From: CAZPHU01 sp964586285
GTDB lineage: Bacteria; Fibrobacterota; Chitinivibrionia; Chitinivibrionales; CAYFVL01
DNA length: 64,000 nucleotides
Direction: 5' to 3'
Assembly (NCBI GenBank): GCA_964586285.1
Contig: CAZPHU010000007.1
Location: forward strand, 1-64,000
The translations under genes and the position numbers were made by a program. Positions 8,023-17,610 of this stretch are shown in pieces. The notes below the pieces were generated by a model. That model saw nothing but the letters and a program-made list of their open reading frames with translations. It was not told the DNA's origin and made no database searches. Position 1 is the stretch's first letter, and each line of letters starts with the position of its first letter.

Positions 8023-9288
8023 CTATTCTCTTATCTGCCCTCTGCCGGCAACCACCCATTTGTAAGTCGTCAAATCTTCCACTCCCATGGGCCCGCGTGC
8101 GTGAAGTTTATCAGTCGATATGCCTATCTCACAACCCATCCCATATTCACCACCATCTGAAAAACGAGTGCTGGCGTTGTGCATCACGGAAGAAGAATCA
8201 ACCTTTTTTAAAAATTGCTTGATTTCTTCCTTCGACTCACTTACAATCGATTCCGTGTGGCGAGAACCATATGTGTTTATATGGTCAATTGCTTCATCCA
8301 GAGACGAAACCGCACGAACAGCCAGACGTAAATCCAAATATTCGGCTTCCCAATCTTTTGTGGTTGCTCGTTTTATTCTTTTATCCAACTTCTTTATTTG
8401 CTGATCTCCGTAAATTGTGACCCCTTCATCGAGTAACGCCTGGATTATACTTTGTTGATCCGAATGTTTGAGACCTGAATCGATTAGAAGGGTTTCCATT
8501 GCATTACACACACCAGGGCGCTGAACTTTTGCATTCACAGCAATAGGAACGGCTTTCACCATATCGGCGTGCCTGGAAATAAACACATGGCAAACACCCT
8601 TGTAGTGTTTAATAACGGGTATATGGGATTTTTCCACTACCATCTTTATTAATCCTTCACCCCCTCTGGGAATAATCAGGTCGATGTGGTCACTTTTTGT
8701 CAAAAGAAGTGAAATGGCTTCGCGATCTGTAGTGGGGATGAGTTGAACAGCCTGAGCTGGAAGTCCCGCTTCGCTAAGCGCCTCGGAAAAGAGTGATGCC
8801 AATGCGTTATTGGAATGGAACGCCTCGGATCCTCCACGTAAGATAACTGCATTTTGAGATTTCAGACAAATCGCGGCGGCGTCTACAGTAACGTTTGGTC
8901 TTGATTCATAAATTATCCCAATCACTCCTATTGGTACCTTGACCTTATATATACTCAATTTGTTGGGCCTTGTACGTTGATCGAAACGAGTTCCAACCGG
9001 ACTCTTTATCTGTGCGACCTCTTTCAGTCCGCTTATCATTGAATCGATTGTTTTATTCGACAATGTCAGACGGTCGATCATGGCGGATGATAATCCCTTT
9101 GAGCGTGCAGCTTGAAGATCTTTTTCGTTTTCCTTTTGCAGTTGTGCTCTTTGAGAGCGAAGAAGTTTTGCCATGGTCCGCAATGCTTTATTGACTGCAC
9201 CTGGGGATACATCTACAAGCTCTACGGCTGCTTTGCGTGCATTTTTCGTGATAGTATCGATTTTTTTTGGCAAAGATCGTGCTGCCAT
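8023..9288 (-). CDS. proA: Gamma-glutamyl phosphate reductase (proline synthesis)
   Basis: 421 residues, full length. It reduces gamma-glutamyl phosphate to glutamate semialdehyde with NADPH, the second step of proline synthesis. The aldehyde-dehydrogenase fold shows IGIIYESRPNVTVDAAA in the cofactor region, LRGGSEAFHSN, and the catalytic Cys in QRPGVCNAMETLL. The end (GPMGVEDLTTYKWVVAGRGQ) is the typical ProA C-terminus. It follows proB by 41 nt on the same strand, in the standard proBA order. Confidence 0.97.
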   Translation of the reverse strand: MAARSLPKKIDTITKNARKAAVELVDVSPGAVNKALRTMAKLLRSQRAQLQKENEKDLQAARSKGLSSAMIDRLTLSNKTIDSMISGLKEVAQIKSPVGTRFDQRTRPNKLSIYKVKVPIGVIGIIYESRPNVTVDAAAICLKSQNAVILRGGSEAFHSNNALASLFSEALSEAGLPAQAVQLIPTTDREAISLLLTKSDHIDLIIPRGGEGLIKMVVEKSHIPVIKHYKGVCHVFISRHADMVKAVPIAVNAKVQRPGVCNAMETLLIDSGLKHSDQQSIIQALLDEGVTIYGDQQIKKLDKRIKRATTKDWEAEYLDLRLAVRAVSSLDEAIDHINTYGSRHTESIVSESKEEIKQFLKKVDSSSVMHNASTRFSDGGEYGMGCEIGISTDKLHARGPMGVEDLTTYKWVVAGRGQIRE

Positions 9289-9329
9289 ATCTCTTACCTT
9301 TCTTCTTTACTCGAATATATTCACTTGTA

Positions 9330-10496
9330 CTATCTTATAATTACCAGATTGTCACGATGAATGATCTCGTCGAAAGTTTTCTGTCCTAGAATCGAGGCAA
9401 TCTCCGAACTTTTTCGGCCCATTATGCGAGAGATATCGGCTGCCGAGTAATTGGATAATCCACGTCCAATCTTGTCTCCTTCTTCCGATAATATATCCAC
9501 CATATCTCCCACCTTAAAATTGCCGTCCACAAACTTTACACCAGCCGGCAGTAAACTTTTCCCCTTCTCCCTAAGTGCCGCACCGGCACCACAATCGATA
9601 GTGATTCGTCCGTGTGATTTGCTTGTATAGGCAATCCATCTGTCTTTAGAGCACATCTTTTCCTTTGACGGCAGAAATAGGGTGCCCGCAGTGGGTACTC
9701 TTAAAACATAAGCAAGTCCTTTGGTGAAACCGTCACCGATTAGCGCATGAATTCCGGTTCGCGTAACCATTTCGGCTGCACGAAGCTTGGTAACCATACC
9801 TCCGACACCCTCCAGACTACCCCGAGAATCGGCCAGCTTGTGAATCGCCGATGATATTTTTTTTACCAAAGGGATATGTCGGGCCTGCGTATTGAGTTTG
9901 GGGTTTGCATCATAAAGACCGTTGATATCGGTGAGGTTAACAAACAAATCGGCACCCACAAGCATGGCAATTTGCGCTCCAAGAGTGTCATTATCGCCGA
10001 ATCGTATCTCCTCAATGCCGACCGAATCGTTCTCATTAACAATCGGAACGGAACCGTTTTCCAGCAACATAAACATAGTGTTGCGAAGGTTCAGATATCG
10101 TTTTTTAACCCGCAAATCGTCCCAGGTGAGTAATACTTGACCTATCAGTGTTTTATGCTGTGCGAAAAGAGTTTCATACATATGCATAAGACGTATTTGA
10201 CCGATACTTGCACATGCCTGCTGCATGGGAATGGTCTGTGGTCTTTTGTCTAACTGGAGAGCACGCATGCCGTGGGCAATAGCCCCAGAGGAGACTAATA
10301 CAACTTTAATTCCCAGGTTTCGCAATTTAACTATATCATCAACCAGTGACCGAATCCGTTTCATCCGCTCGATCTCTTCATCAGCTGTAAGGATGCGGCT
10401 ACCAACTTTAACGACAATTGTATGCAGAGAGGGGAGTTCCTCACGTACTGGCGAGATAGAATCTATCACATTCTGATAATCAGCGCAACTGGTCAA
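9330..10496 (-). CDS. proB: Glutamate 5-kinase with PUA domain
   Basis: 388 residues. It phosphorylates glutamate on the gamma-carboxylate, the committed step of proline synthesis. The amino-acid-kinase domain starts at IVVKVGSRIL (~27), with LVSSGAIAHG, NENDSV and FGDNDTLGAQIA as substrate and nucleotide segments. A C-terminal PUA domain covers ~290-375 (GRITIDCGAGAAL onward). The N-terminus is ~25 residues longer than most ProB proteins. Its start overlaps the end of the lipoprotein gene by 17 nt, suggesting translational coupling. Feedback inhibition by proline is usual in the family but cannot be read from sequence. Confidence 0.96.
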   Translation of the reverse strand: MTSCADYQNVIDSISPVREELPSLHTIVVKVGSRILTADEEIERMKRIRSLVDDIVKLRNLGIKVVLVSSGAIAHGMRALQLDKRPQTIPMQQACASIGQIRLMHMYETLFAQHKTLIGQVLLTWDDLRVKKRYLNLRNTMFMLLENGSVPIVNENDSVGIEEIRFGDNDTLGAQIAMLVGADLFVNLTDINGLYDANPKLNTQARHIPLVKKISSAIHKLADSRGSLEGVGGMVTKLRAAEMVTRTGIHALIGDGFTKGLAYVLRVPTAGTLFLPSKEKMCSKDRWIAYTSKSHGRITIDCGAGAALREKGKSLLPAGVKFVDGNFKVGDMVDILSEEGDKIGRGLSNYSAADISRIMGRKSSEIASILGQKTFDEIIHRDNLVIIR

Positions 10497-11040
10497 TTTC
10501 CTCTATCAGCCCTTCTAGAATTCTGATTCTACTTTTTAGTGTATCGTTTCGAGATTCGCATTGAATAAGTGTTTCCTGAAGCTTCTCATTGGTTTGGAAG
10601 ATCGAATCCTGTCGAATTTGAAACTTTGTGAGTTCATTGGTTTTTCCGTGAAACTGTTTATCAAAATCCCTCAATACCGTAAGGATCCGAATCCAATTAT
10701 TCACTACTTCAATTTGGTCTCCTTGAGGGTATCTGGCTTGATAGAGTTTGAATTCGCGCAAAGCGGCCGAATAGTCGGCGAATGGGTTTTCAAAATATAT
10801 ATTGAGATATCCCATGGAGAACTGAGCTCTTGCTCCAGTTGCGGTATTTTGATATTCATCTCTGATTTTAGCATATTTTAGTTTGGCATATTCGTAGCTG
10901 CCTGCATCAAACAACGAATCCGCTTGCACAAGCAGCTGTTTTTCATAGCTATAATGGGATACTTTCACGTTCGAGGCACATCCCCATAGAAATATGAATA
11001 GCAGCTGAAATGAAAAAAAACGTACAAACTTAACCATCAT
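10480..11040 (-). CDS. TPR/BamD-like lipoprotein
   Basis: 186 residues. The N-terminal signal ends in a lipobox, FIFLWGC, giving a lipid-anchored Cys at ~21. Residues ~35-110 form helical pairs of TPR type (ADSLFDAGSYEYAKLKY, FKLYQARYPQGDQIEVV), as in BamD, YbgF and Tol-Pal coordinators. The last ~60 residues are a coiled coil. It may be an envelope scaffold. Its start overlaps the end of the HAMP-HisKA gene by 11 nt and its end overlaps proB by 17 nt, so all three are translated from one message. Confidence 0.75.
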   Translation of the reverse strand: MMVKFVRFFSFQLLFIFLWGCASNVKVSHYSYEKQLLVQADSLFDAGSYEYAKLKYAKIRDEYQNTATGARAQFSMGYLNIYFENPFADYSAALREFKLYQARYPQGDQIEVVNNWIRILTVLRDFDKQFHGKTNELTKFQIRQDSIFQTNEKLQETLIQCESRNDTLKSRIRILEGLIEEIDQLR

Positions 11041-12151
11041 GAGAGGATTTATCCAGATTTATCATTTGTTCACCGCTCGAGGTGTAATCTTCAACCACGG
11101 GATTTTTAATCTCCCGTAATTTTCGAGTAACCTGAGATATTCGTTCCGTTTCCTCAAGAATAGCTTTAACGCGATTTTGCAGCTCTGGGGGGTAACGTTC
11201 CATCATCATTTCAAGGAACTGAGCATTTCCTGATATGATCATGAGAGGGTTATTAATTTCATGGTTAACCGAAGCTACAATTTCACCTATTGCCGCAAGA
11301 CGTTTAGATTTTATGAGTTCAGTCTGAGTTTTTTTGAGATCATGGGCCATATCGAAGAATGCTTGGGCAAGATCTCCAATTTCATCTTTAGGATAACCGC
11401 TGGGATTAAAATCAAAATCGCCACGCGCTATTTCGCTTGTAGATTCACGTAAACGTCTGAGTGAATTCGTAATTGCCCGTGAGAAAAACAGGCCGAAAAG
11501 AATAGAAAAAACCGAAATGCCGATCACGATAACGATAGTTAGCTTGCTCATGTTTTCGATACGGGTGCCAATTTCCTGTATTCGCAATCTCGTTTGATGG
11601 TCCAGGAGTGAGTCACTTGTCGCCAGTCCCTTCCTCAGACCCATATCGGCGCTGTCCAGAACCGAGCTTAAAACCGAAATGCGCGAATCGGATCTAGAGG
11701 GATTATCCTTTTCTATGTATGTATGCAACTCCTTGAATGCACGATTATATATGAAATTGTTCTCTTTTACGTTCTGTTTAATTGTATCAAGAAGAGGTTT
11801 AAGATCGGACATCCGTTGGGACTGTTCACTTGTTAAGGAGTCGGCTTTTATTGCGGCATTTAGCTGCATCAAAACCGAATCAATCAATTGCGTTGCGGTA
11901 CGGCCTCTTTCGAAGAAATTGGAAGCACTCTCTTTTTTGCGCAGATCTCGGTAGATAGTAAGGCTTTGGTTTTGGCGGAAGTGAAGGTTACCAATATGAA
12001 CGAGTTGATTCTTGGCTTCATTTTGTCGCCTTAAGATATCCGCAATAATGTTCAAATCGCTTAATTTGGAGACAATCAGCACGAAAAAAGCGTTCAGAAG
12101 AATTATGATCAAAAACCCAAAGAACAGTTTGGGGGCAATGTTTATCTTCAT
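11030..12151 (-). CDS. HAMP-HisKA membrane protein lacking the kinase ATPase domain
   Basis: 373 residues. One transmembrane helix at ~7-30, a predicted periplasmic helical sensor with many Asp/Ser/Leu heptads at ~31-200, a second helix at ~203-222, then HAMP (~224-276) and a HisKA dimerisation domain. The phospho-accepting His lies in ASVNHEINNP (~295). The protein stops ~75 residues later (VVEDYTSSGEQMINL) with no N, G1, F or G2 box, so it cannot bind ATP by itself. There is no leftover HATPase sequence downstream because the next gene overlaps by 11 nt; the absence looks native, not a frameshift. It may act as a dimerisation or phosphotransfer partner. Confidence 0.85.
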   Translation of the reverse strand: MKINIAPKLFFGFLIIILLNAFFVLIVSKLSDLNIIADILRRQNEAKNQLVHIGNLHFRQNQSLTIYRDLRKKESASNFFERGRTATQLIDSVLMQLNAAIKADSLTSEQSQRMSDLKPLLDTIKQNVKENNFIYNRAFKELHTYIEKDNPSRSDSRISVLSSVLDSADMGLRKGLATSDSLLDHQTRLRIQEIGTRIENMSKLTIVIVIGISVFSILFGLFFSRAITNSLRRLRESTSEIARGDFDFNPSGYPKDEIGDLAQAFFDMAHDLKKTQTELIKSKRLAAIGEIVASVNHEINNPLMIISGNAQFLEMMMERYPPELQNRVKAILEETERISQVTRKLREIKNPVVEDYTSSGEQMINLDKSSHDG

Positions 12152-12177
12152 TATTTATTTCACCACCACTATATTTT

Positions 12178-14673
12178 TCAAAAATCATATCCCGCAGAAA
12201 AGTATAGGATGTTTTCTTCGGTTATTCCATAATTGTTTTTTATCACTTCGCTTGTTCGAAGCAATCGGCCCCAGGCCAGTTGTATGGGGCCTAGAAATGA
12301 TTGATAGGCGAAGGCTATTCCTACTCCTAAGGGAGCGTTATCAACAAACTCTCGAAAATTCCGAGTTGAGAAGCTGAAATCAGGTTGTTGCCATACGTAA
12401 CCCCAATCGAGCGTGGTTTTTATAAAAGACTTCTTCTGTATGGAAAAAGTGTAACTCCCGCTAACAACCACCATAATATCCCCGGGCAATGATCGTGGTC
12501 GTAAGCCGGTGAAAGGGATATAATTATATACGCTCAAATCACGGTATTTTTCTTCCGGAAGAATCCCGCCCAAGTAATTGCGCTCTACTGCTGGAAGTGA
12601 TTTATCGGCCCAGCCGAACTGAATCTGTGGAGAAACTGTATGCCTTTCACAAAAAGTATAAAATTGGCGAAGGTAACCACTTACATTCAGGAAATTCTCA
12701 GTTCCACCAATAATATCACTGGCACCACCTACAGTAATATAGTGTTTTTGTCCATAACGTGGAAAGGGAAAACGATCAAGATTGTCGATGTTCAACCGGA
12801 TGAAAAGATATCTCAAACCGTCACGGTATCCTCCGAGAGGATTCGCGTTATTGCCGCCCCATAATTCAAAGTCTTGAGTACCCAGTTTGTTCAAGGTGTA
12901 CTTTTCAAGCTTCACTCCGCCGCTGATCATTACACTTCGTCCAAGCTGGGTTCCCGCTGTAAGTACCACCCCTGCTTTTCTAAGGCTGGTTTCTGCGTAG
13001 CGGGTTATCGATTCATATATGGCCGTGTCGGAAGTATCTACACTAACAACAACGGTATCTGTGACTCTTTCACGAGAAAAATAGGCCTGCAGTCGGGCAT
13101 TGTTAGACACGATCGAAGAAAAAAGTCCGCTTCCCTGAAGCTCAAACGCGTACTTTTCTCGACGTATGCCGTATTGAAGATGGAGCAGTGCACAAACTCC
13201 CATTCCTAATAAATTTTCGTAGGCCGGCTGTATATAACCCTCGCCAAGATGATATTGATCGAACCTGAGGCCAAAACGTGTTCGCCAATACTCCTTTTCC
13301 TGAACTAAAATATGAAGAACAGCTAAAGAATCCAAATACATATTGGCCGTACTGAAAAGACCGGTGGCATAAAGTCTGCCAATGGCTTTTTCTATCATAC
13401 CTCTCTTTAAACACATCCCCTTCTTAAGATCTGATGCCTTAACTATCATATATTCGGATGTGTATGAGTTACCTTCAATTATTATATCGCGTATACGTCC
13501 GGGATCTACATGAACTACTGCTTTATTGTCTTTCTGATCAACGTTATGTGTCGCGAAAATGTATCCTGTTTGTTCAAGTATCGTGTGAAGAGAATCGAGA
13601 GTCTTTCCCAAAGATTGGCTGTTTTCACTCAAACCAATCTTCAATGCATTCAGTAGTTCACTGTCATCACATTCCCAGGTGACTTTAAAAGGAACATCCT
13701 CAGAATCGACTGTGACTTCGTTTGGGGCGACTTCGGCTTGAGCCAGAAGCTTTCGAATTTCGGGTATCAACTTTTTAGCAGCACGATACCCTTGCTCAAT
13801 TAAAAAATCTATCCTGGAAAAATCGGTATTTCGAGTTTTTTCAAGATCCGGTTTAATTGTTATATCCGCACAGCCACGATCATTCTTCTTTTGCTCCTCA
13901 ATACTTATAGCCACTACCTGATTAACCAGGTGCATCGGATTTGAAAGTTCTTCTCTTTCGTATAAGGGAGAAGTTACATCAATTGCAATAATACACTTTG
14001 CATCCTTTTCGACTGCCGGTTTAACAGGAATATTTGCGGTTAATCCGCCGTCCAGTAACAAAAGTGTATCCATTTGCACAGGTGAGAAGGCTAGAGGGAT
14101 GCCACATGAAGAACGAATGGCGGAAGATAGATTGCCTTCAGAGAAAACAACTGGTTTGCCGGAGACAATATCCGTACTAACCACACGCAGGGGTATGGGC
14201 AAACTGTCAAAATTTACACCAGCGTGATAAAGCGGAGCCGCTAAATGAGGGGTGAGGAACTCAAAAAATGACTGACCGTATGAAAAGGAATTCGGAAGAA
14301 TCGGGGTTAGATCTTCATCAAATCGAAGCTCGAAAAGATAGTTGGCCGGTTCAGCTTTCTGACTTACCAATAGTGACTTACGTTTCGCTTCGTTAGAAAA
14401 AAATTGTTCCCAGCTAATTTTTTTTGAGATAGACTTCAACGAGTCGGGGCTAATACCAACCGCGTACAAACTTCCGATAATTGCACCCATACTGGTTGCT
14501 ACTATAAGATCGGGTTTTATCCCGTGCTCTTCCAATGCCTTAAGGACACCAATCTGAGCAAGTCCCCTGGATCCTCCACCACTAAGAACAAGCGCTAATT
14601 GAGGAGGTGTTTGAGAATGCGCGATCGAATGGAGAGCAAAAAGGAAGATCAAAAATGAGCAAAGTTTCTTCAT
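12178..14673 (-). CDS. Patatin-like phospholipase fused to POTRA and Omp85 barrel
   Basis: 831 residues with a signal peptide ending near residue 20 (HSIAHSQ). The patatin domain (~25-300) has the oxyanion loop GGGSRG, the nucleophile elbow ATSMG and the Asp of LLLDGGL, forming the Ser-Asp dyad of a lipid acyl hydrolase. A POTRA-like region follows (~385-460), then a C-terminal Omp85-type barrel to the end, closing with FSAGYDF. This is the PlpD or type Vd architecture: a lipase carried to the surface by its own barrel. It is the first gene of the long minus-strand run, 26 nt upstream of the HAMP-HisKA gene. Confidence 0.9.
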   Translation of the reverse strand: MKKLCSFLIFLFALHSIAHSQTPPQLALVLSGGGSRGLAQIGVLKALEEHGIKPDLIVATSMGAIIGSLYAVGISPDSLKSISKKISWEQFFSNEAKRKSLLVSQKAEPANYLFELRFDEDLTPILPNSFSYGQSFFEFLTPHLAAPLYHAGVNFDSLPIPLRVVSTDIVSGKPVVFSEGNLSSAIRSSCGIPLAFSPVQMDTLLLLDGGLTANIPVKPAVEKDAKCIIAIDVTSPLYEREELSNPMHLVNQVVAISIEEQKKNDRGCADITIKPDLEKTRNTDFSRIDFLIEQGYRAAKKLIPEIRKLLAQAEVAPNEVTVDSEDVPFKVTWECDDSELLNALKIGLSENSQSLGKTLDSLHTILEQTGYIFATHNVDQKDNKAVVHVDPGRIRDIIIEGNSYTSEYMIVKASDLKKGMCLKRGMIEKAIGRLYATGLFSTANMYLDSLAVLHILVQEKEYWRTRFGLRFDQYHLGEGYIQPAYENLLGMGVCALLHLQYGIRREKYAFELQGSGLFSSIVSNNARLQAYFSRERVTDTVVVSVDTSDTAIYESITRYAETSLRKAGVVLTAGTQLGRSVMISGGVKLEKYTLNKLGTQDFELWGGNNANPLGGYRDGLRYLFIRLNIDNLDRFPFPRYGQKHYITVGGASDIIGGTENFLNVSGYLRQFYTFCERHTVSPQIQFGWADKSLPAVERNYLGGILPEEKYRDLSVYNYIPFTGLRPRSLPGDIMVVVSGSYTFSIQKKSFIKTTLDWGYVWQQPDFSFSTRNFREFVDNAPLGVGIAFAYQSFLGPIQLAWGRLLRTSEVIKNNYGITEENILYFSAGYDF

Positions 14674-14796
14674 GTTTATATCATTGACAATAGTTTTGTT
14701 TATCGAGGGCAGATTGTATTTTTGGCCTCTACGCTAGGGTTCGTTTGTTATTACTGTATATAATCATTGTCTGAAAAAATACATTCACGGATTACT

Positions 14797-15840
14797 ATGA
14801 AAATGCGGCAAATATTGGCGATTTTTTCTCTTTTCTTATTTTTTCATGTTGATCAGGGGATTTGTGGACCTAAGGATTCATCCCTTAGCTTATTTGGAAA
14901 AATAGGCACCTATATGAATAATTTAGAATATAGTAATGAATTCAGAGAGGGGGCTACACATCTTGGTGCTCAATCCTTTTTGGGTTTTAGATGGAATGCT
15001 ACCGAGCACGTAATATTTGAATTGGGAGCATACGTCAGAAAACTTTTCGGCGATACGCTGTTATTTACAGATGCACGCCCGATTTTAAGCGCTGGAGTTA
15101 TGTATGAGCACTTTCGCTTTATAATAGGAGAATTTACCCGATTTCGTCCCTATTTAATAGATGCTCTGTTAAAGTATCAATACAGTTTTGATCCAGGTAT
15201 TGATGAAGGGCTGATGGTCGGTTATCAGACTCCATCCGCATCATATGATGCCTGGGTTTCGTGGTATTCGCTTAATACGCCAAATCGAAGGGAGCATTTC
15301 AGCATAGGCACGCAAATAAGGATTCAACCGGCATCATGGCAGTTTTCCGTGATGGCATTAGCGGAACACTACGGTGGCCAGCAATTCGCTCCAGTTGATG
15401 ATCCCGTGCGTGAAAATTTGTCCTCAGCCGGTGAAGTTGCATATACCTGGGCCCCCCAAGAAGTTGTTCAGGAATTGAAATTCAGCAATATTTTGTATGC
15501 GTCTGCAACAAGACCTGATCGAGGCCAATCGACAGCATTTCAAACAGGCTGGGGCGCTCAGTCAAAACTTTCCATATCAATGTCCAACTGGAAACTTACG
15601 GGTGCGCTTTTTTATGGGAAAGATTTCACTGCTTGGCAGGGTAATCCTCTGTATCAGATTGATGGATGGTACTTTTTTATCCAGAGCATGAGGAGTTTTC
15701 AATTCTCAGAAAGAGCCAGTCTTGAGGCCGGTATTCGTTTTGATATAGTCGATAAGCCTCCCGTCGAATATATAAAACATTTGGAGCATGAAATAAGACT
15801 CCTTTTTGAAGGCACGTTTGATCATGCAATACATCTTTAG
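14797..15840 (+). CDS. Predicted outer-membrane beta-barrel protein, unknown family
   Basis: 347 residues from the ATG at 14797. A TTG 30 nt upstream is possible but the ATG places the signal peptide (IFSLFLFFHVDQGICG) correctly. After the signal the sequence is alternating aromatic and polar strands (FELGAYVRKLFGD, AWVSWYSLNTP, MALAEHYGG) typical of a porin-like barrel. No named family is recognised. It is divergent from the patatin gene and the first of three plus-strand exported-protein genes, 135 nt before the next. Confidence 0.6.
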   Translation: MKMRQILAIFSLFLFFHVDQGICGPKDSSLSLFGKIGTYMNNLEYSNEFREGATHLGAQSFLGFRWNATEHVIFELGAYVRKLFGDTLLFTDARPILSAGVMYEHFRFIIGEFTRFRPYLIDALLKYQYSFDPGIDEGLMVGYQTPSASYDAWVSWYSLNTPNRREHFSIGTQIRIQPASWQFSVMALAEHYGGQQFAPVDDPVRENLSSAGEVAYTWAPQEVVQELKFSNILYASATRPDRGQSTAFQTGWGAQSKLSISMSNWKLTGALFYGKDFTAWQGNPLYQIDGWYFFIQSMRSFQFSERASLEAGIRFDIVDKPPVEYIKHLEHEIRLLFEGTFDHAIHL

Positions 15841-15975
15841 TGATTCCTTTTAATGATTCCTGCAAACCACAACGACTTCTTTATTTCCTGTTCAGTCTTG
15901 TACGGTTACTATATTATCAGTGACTTCTTTTCAGTTATTTTTGGCTAATGCACCAAAAAACGTAAAGAGAGCAAA

Positions 15976-17610
15976 ATGGCTCTGCGGAACAGTATTCATA
16001 TATGGTGTGTACTATCCCTTGCCACAATATTTCATGTATCAGGTTTTGATCTTGAAGAGTTGCCGCATAATAAGATGACAGCTCTTTACTTGTTGGGGCA
16101 GGGTGACATCGATTCGACTTTTTTCAAACTGATCGAGCCTTTATATGATTCTCCTATTGACGTTGCATCCGGTGAGTTATCTGCCCTGATCGATATCTTT
16201 CCGCATTTACGACCTCACATACCCTCCGATGACGAACTGAGCGAATACCTTCCCCTGACTTATTCAAATCAGAAGAGATTGTTACATGATTATCCCGTTT
16301 TGGCTTTGTATCGGCCAATACTGTCATTTTCCGGTTGGACTCACCAACGTACAACCCTGATTGTCATTGATTCCAGATTGCGGCCTGATACCGATGAGTC
16401 CTTGCATAGTATGAGATTCAATATATCAGACAAAAACATGATCTTTGGAAAAGGTACTGTCGATTTTGATGACGAGACTGCAAGATGGCGGCGGAGACAA
16501 CTTGCCTTTAGACCGTCTGAGTGGTTACATTTTCAGGTGGGAAACCTCACAAATGTGGTTAGAAATACAATCGTTTACGGACGGTTTGGAAAAGACTCCA
16601 GCACTGAAAAGAATAGTAAATCAAATTGGCTCTACAGCAATACACGAGGTTGGAATGGCGCAAATCTAAATTTTTCAATGCCTTCTGGTCCTAGCATTAA
16701 GACTGCCGCGCACTTTCGCTCAACCGAACAGGTATTTTATTCATGTGCGGATGTTCCAGTGAATTCCTGGTTTAGCTTTTTAAGCGGTTTATCGTATTTT
16801 CGTAGTCTTGAAGAGGAAAACCATATTTCGGAAAGAATAGAAAACGTGAATGCCTCGAGCCGGCGGGCTTACATAGCACATTTGGGAGTGGAGTTTGATT
16901 ACGATTCATTCCTCGCTTGTTTAAACGCGGACATCATTAATAATAACCCCGGATCTGTTCCAATAAGAGCAAAATTATTGTTTAAAAGAAAAGGTGGCGG
17001 CCTTTCACTTGATTTTGTTCATTTTCCACCACATGTATCTTTGCCGCTAAGCAGGGAGTATAATTCTTTAGCCGGCCGTGTATCTCTGATTGGAAATCGG
17101 GGTCTTACAGAAATGAGGATCAAACCGACTTTTGAGCTTCACGATCTTTTGAGCCTTCGTGCATATTACCGGATAACCTGTGCTGAAAACAAATTTCGTT
17201 ACACCCTCTCCAATAAGATCTCTGTTGATACTCATTTCCCTCTTTCACTAATTTACCGCTATGACTCGGGCAAAAAGCAGATTTCGCGACATAATGTAGC
17301 TGTCAGGCAATCCGCGGCATTTGGGCCTTGCGAGCTATTTGTGAATCCCTCCTTTCGCATATCACAGGATACTCTTTCGGATATGGGTATTCTGACGCGT
17401 GCTTCAGTCGAATTTTTTTCGTTTCTGTTGTTGGAAACGGAAGTCGCGGCCTCAAAAAGAGTCGGTCGGGCTGCAGGTTCACACTTCGGTTTAATTTTTA
17501 GAACCGAGCTGTTTGAAAAGACCTTTGGAGCTTACGGCATCAGGATGACTTATGAAAATAGGCGCTTTCGGGAGGTTGAAATTGATGCTGAAACGAGTTT
17601 TTGTTTTTAA
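15976..17610 (+). CDS. Exported protein with possible helix-hairpin-helix region and beta-barrel
   Basis: 544 residues with an N-terminal signal (WCVLSLATIFHVSGF). Residues ~30-110 are short helices whose pattern (PIDVASGELSALIDIFP) resembles ComEA-type helix-hairpin-helix segments found before a barrel in some Bacteroidota proteins. From ~115 onward strands dominate (VIDSRLRPDTDES, SLRAYYRITCAENK) and the protein ends in aromatic FCF, as outer-membrane barrels often do. The next gene, a ComEC-like hydrolase, overlaps by 26 nt, which supports a linked role. The HhH call is an inference from pattern only. Confidence 0.5.
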   Translation: MALRNSIHIWCVLSLATIFHVSGFDLEELPHNKMTALYLLGQGDIDSTFFKLIEPLYDSPIDVASGELSALIDIFPHLRPHIPSDDELSEYLPLTYSNQKRLLHDYPVLALYRPILSFSGWTHQRTTLIVIDSRLRPDTDESLHSMRFNISDKNMIFGKGTVDFDDETARWRRRQLAFRPSEWLHFQVGNLTNVVRNTIVYGRFGKDSSTEKNSKSNWLYSNTRGWNGANLNFSMPSGPSIKTAAHFRSTEQVFYSCADVPVNSWFSFLSGLSYFRSLEEENHISERIENVNASSRRAYIAHLGVEFDYDSFLACLNADIINNNPGSVPIRAKLLFKRKGGGLSLDFVHFPPHVSLPLSREYNSLAGRVSLIGNRGLTEMRIKPTFELHDLLSLRAYYRITCAENKFRYTLSNKISVDTHFPLSLIYRYDSGKKQISRHNVAVRQSAAFGPCELFVNPSFRISQDTLSDMGILTRASVEFFSFLLLETEVAASKRVGRAAGSHFGLIFRTELFEKTFGAYGIRMTYENRRFREVEIDAETSFCF

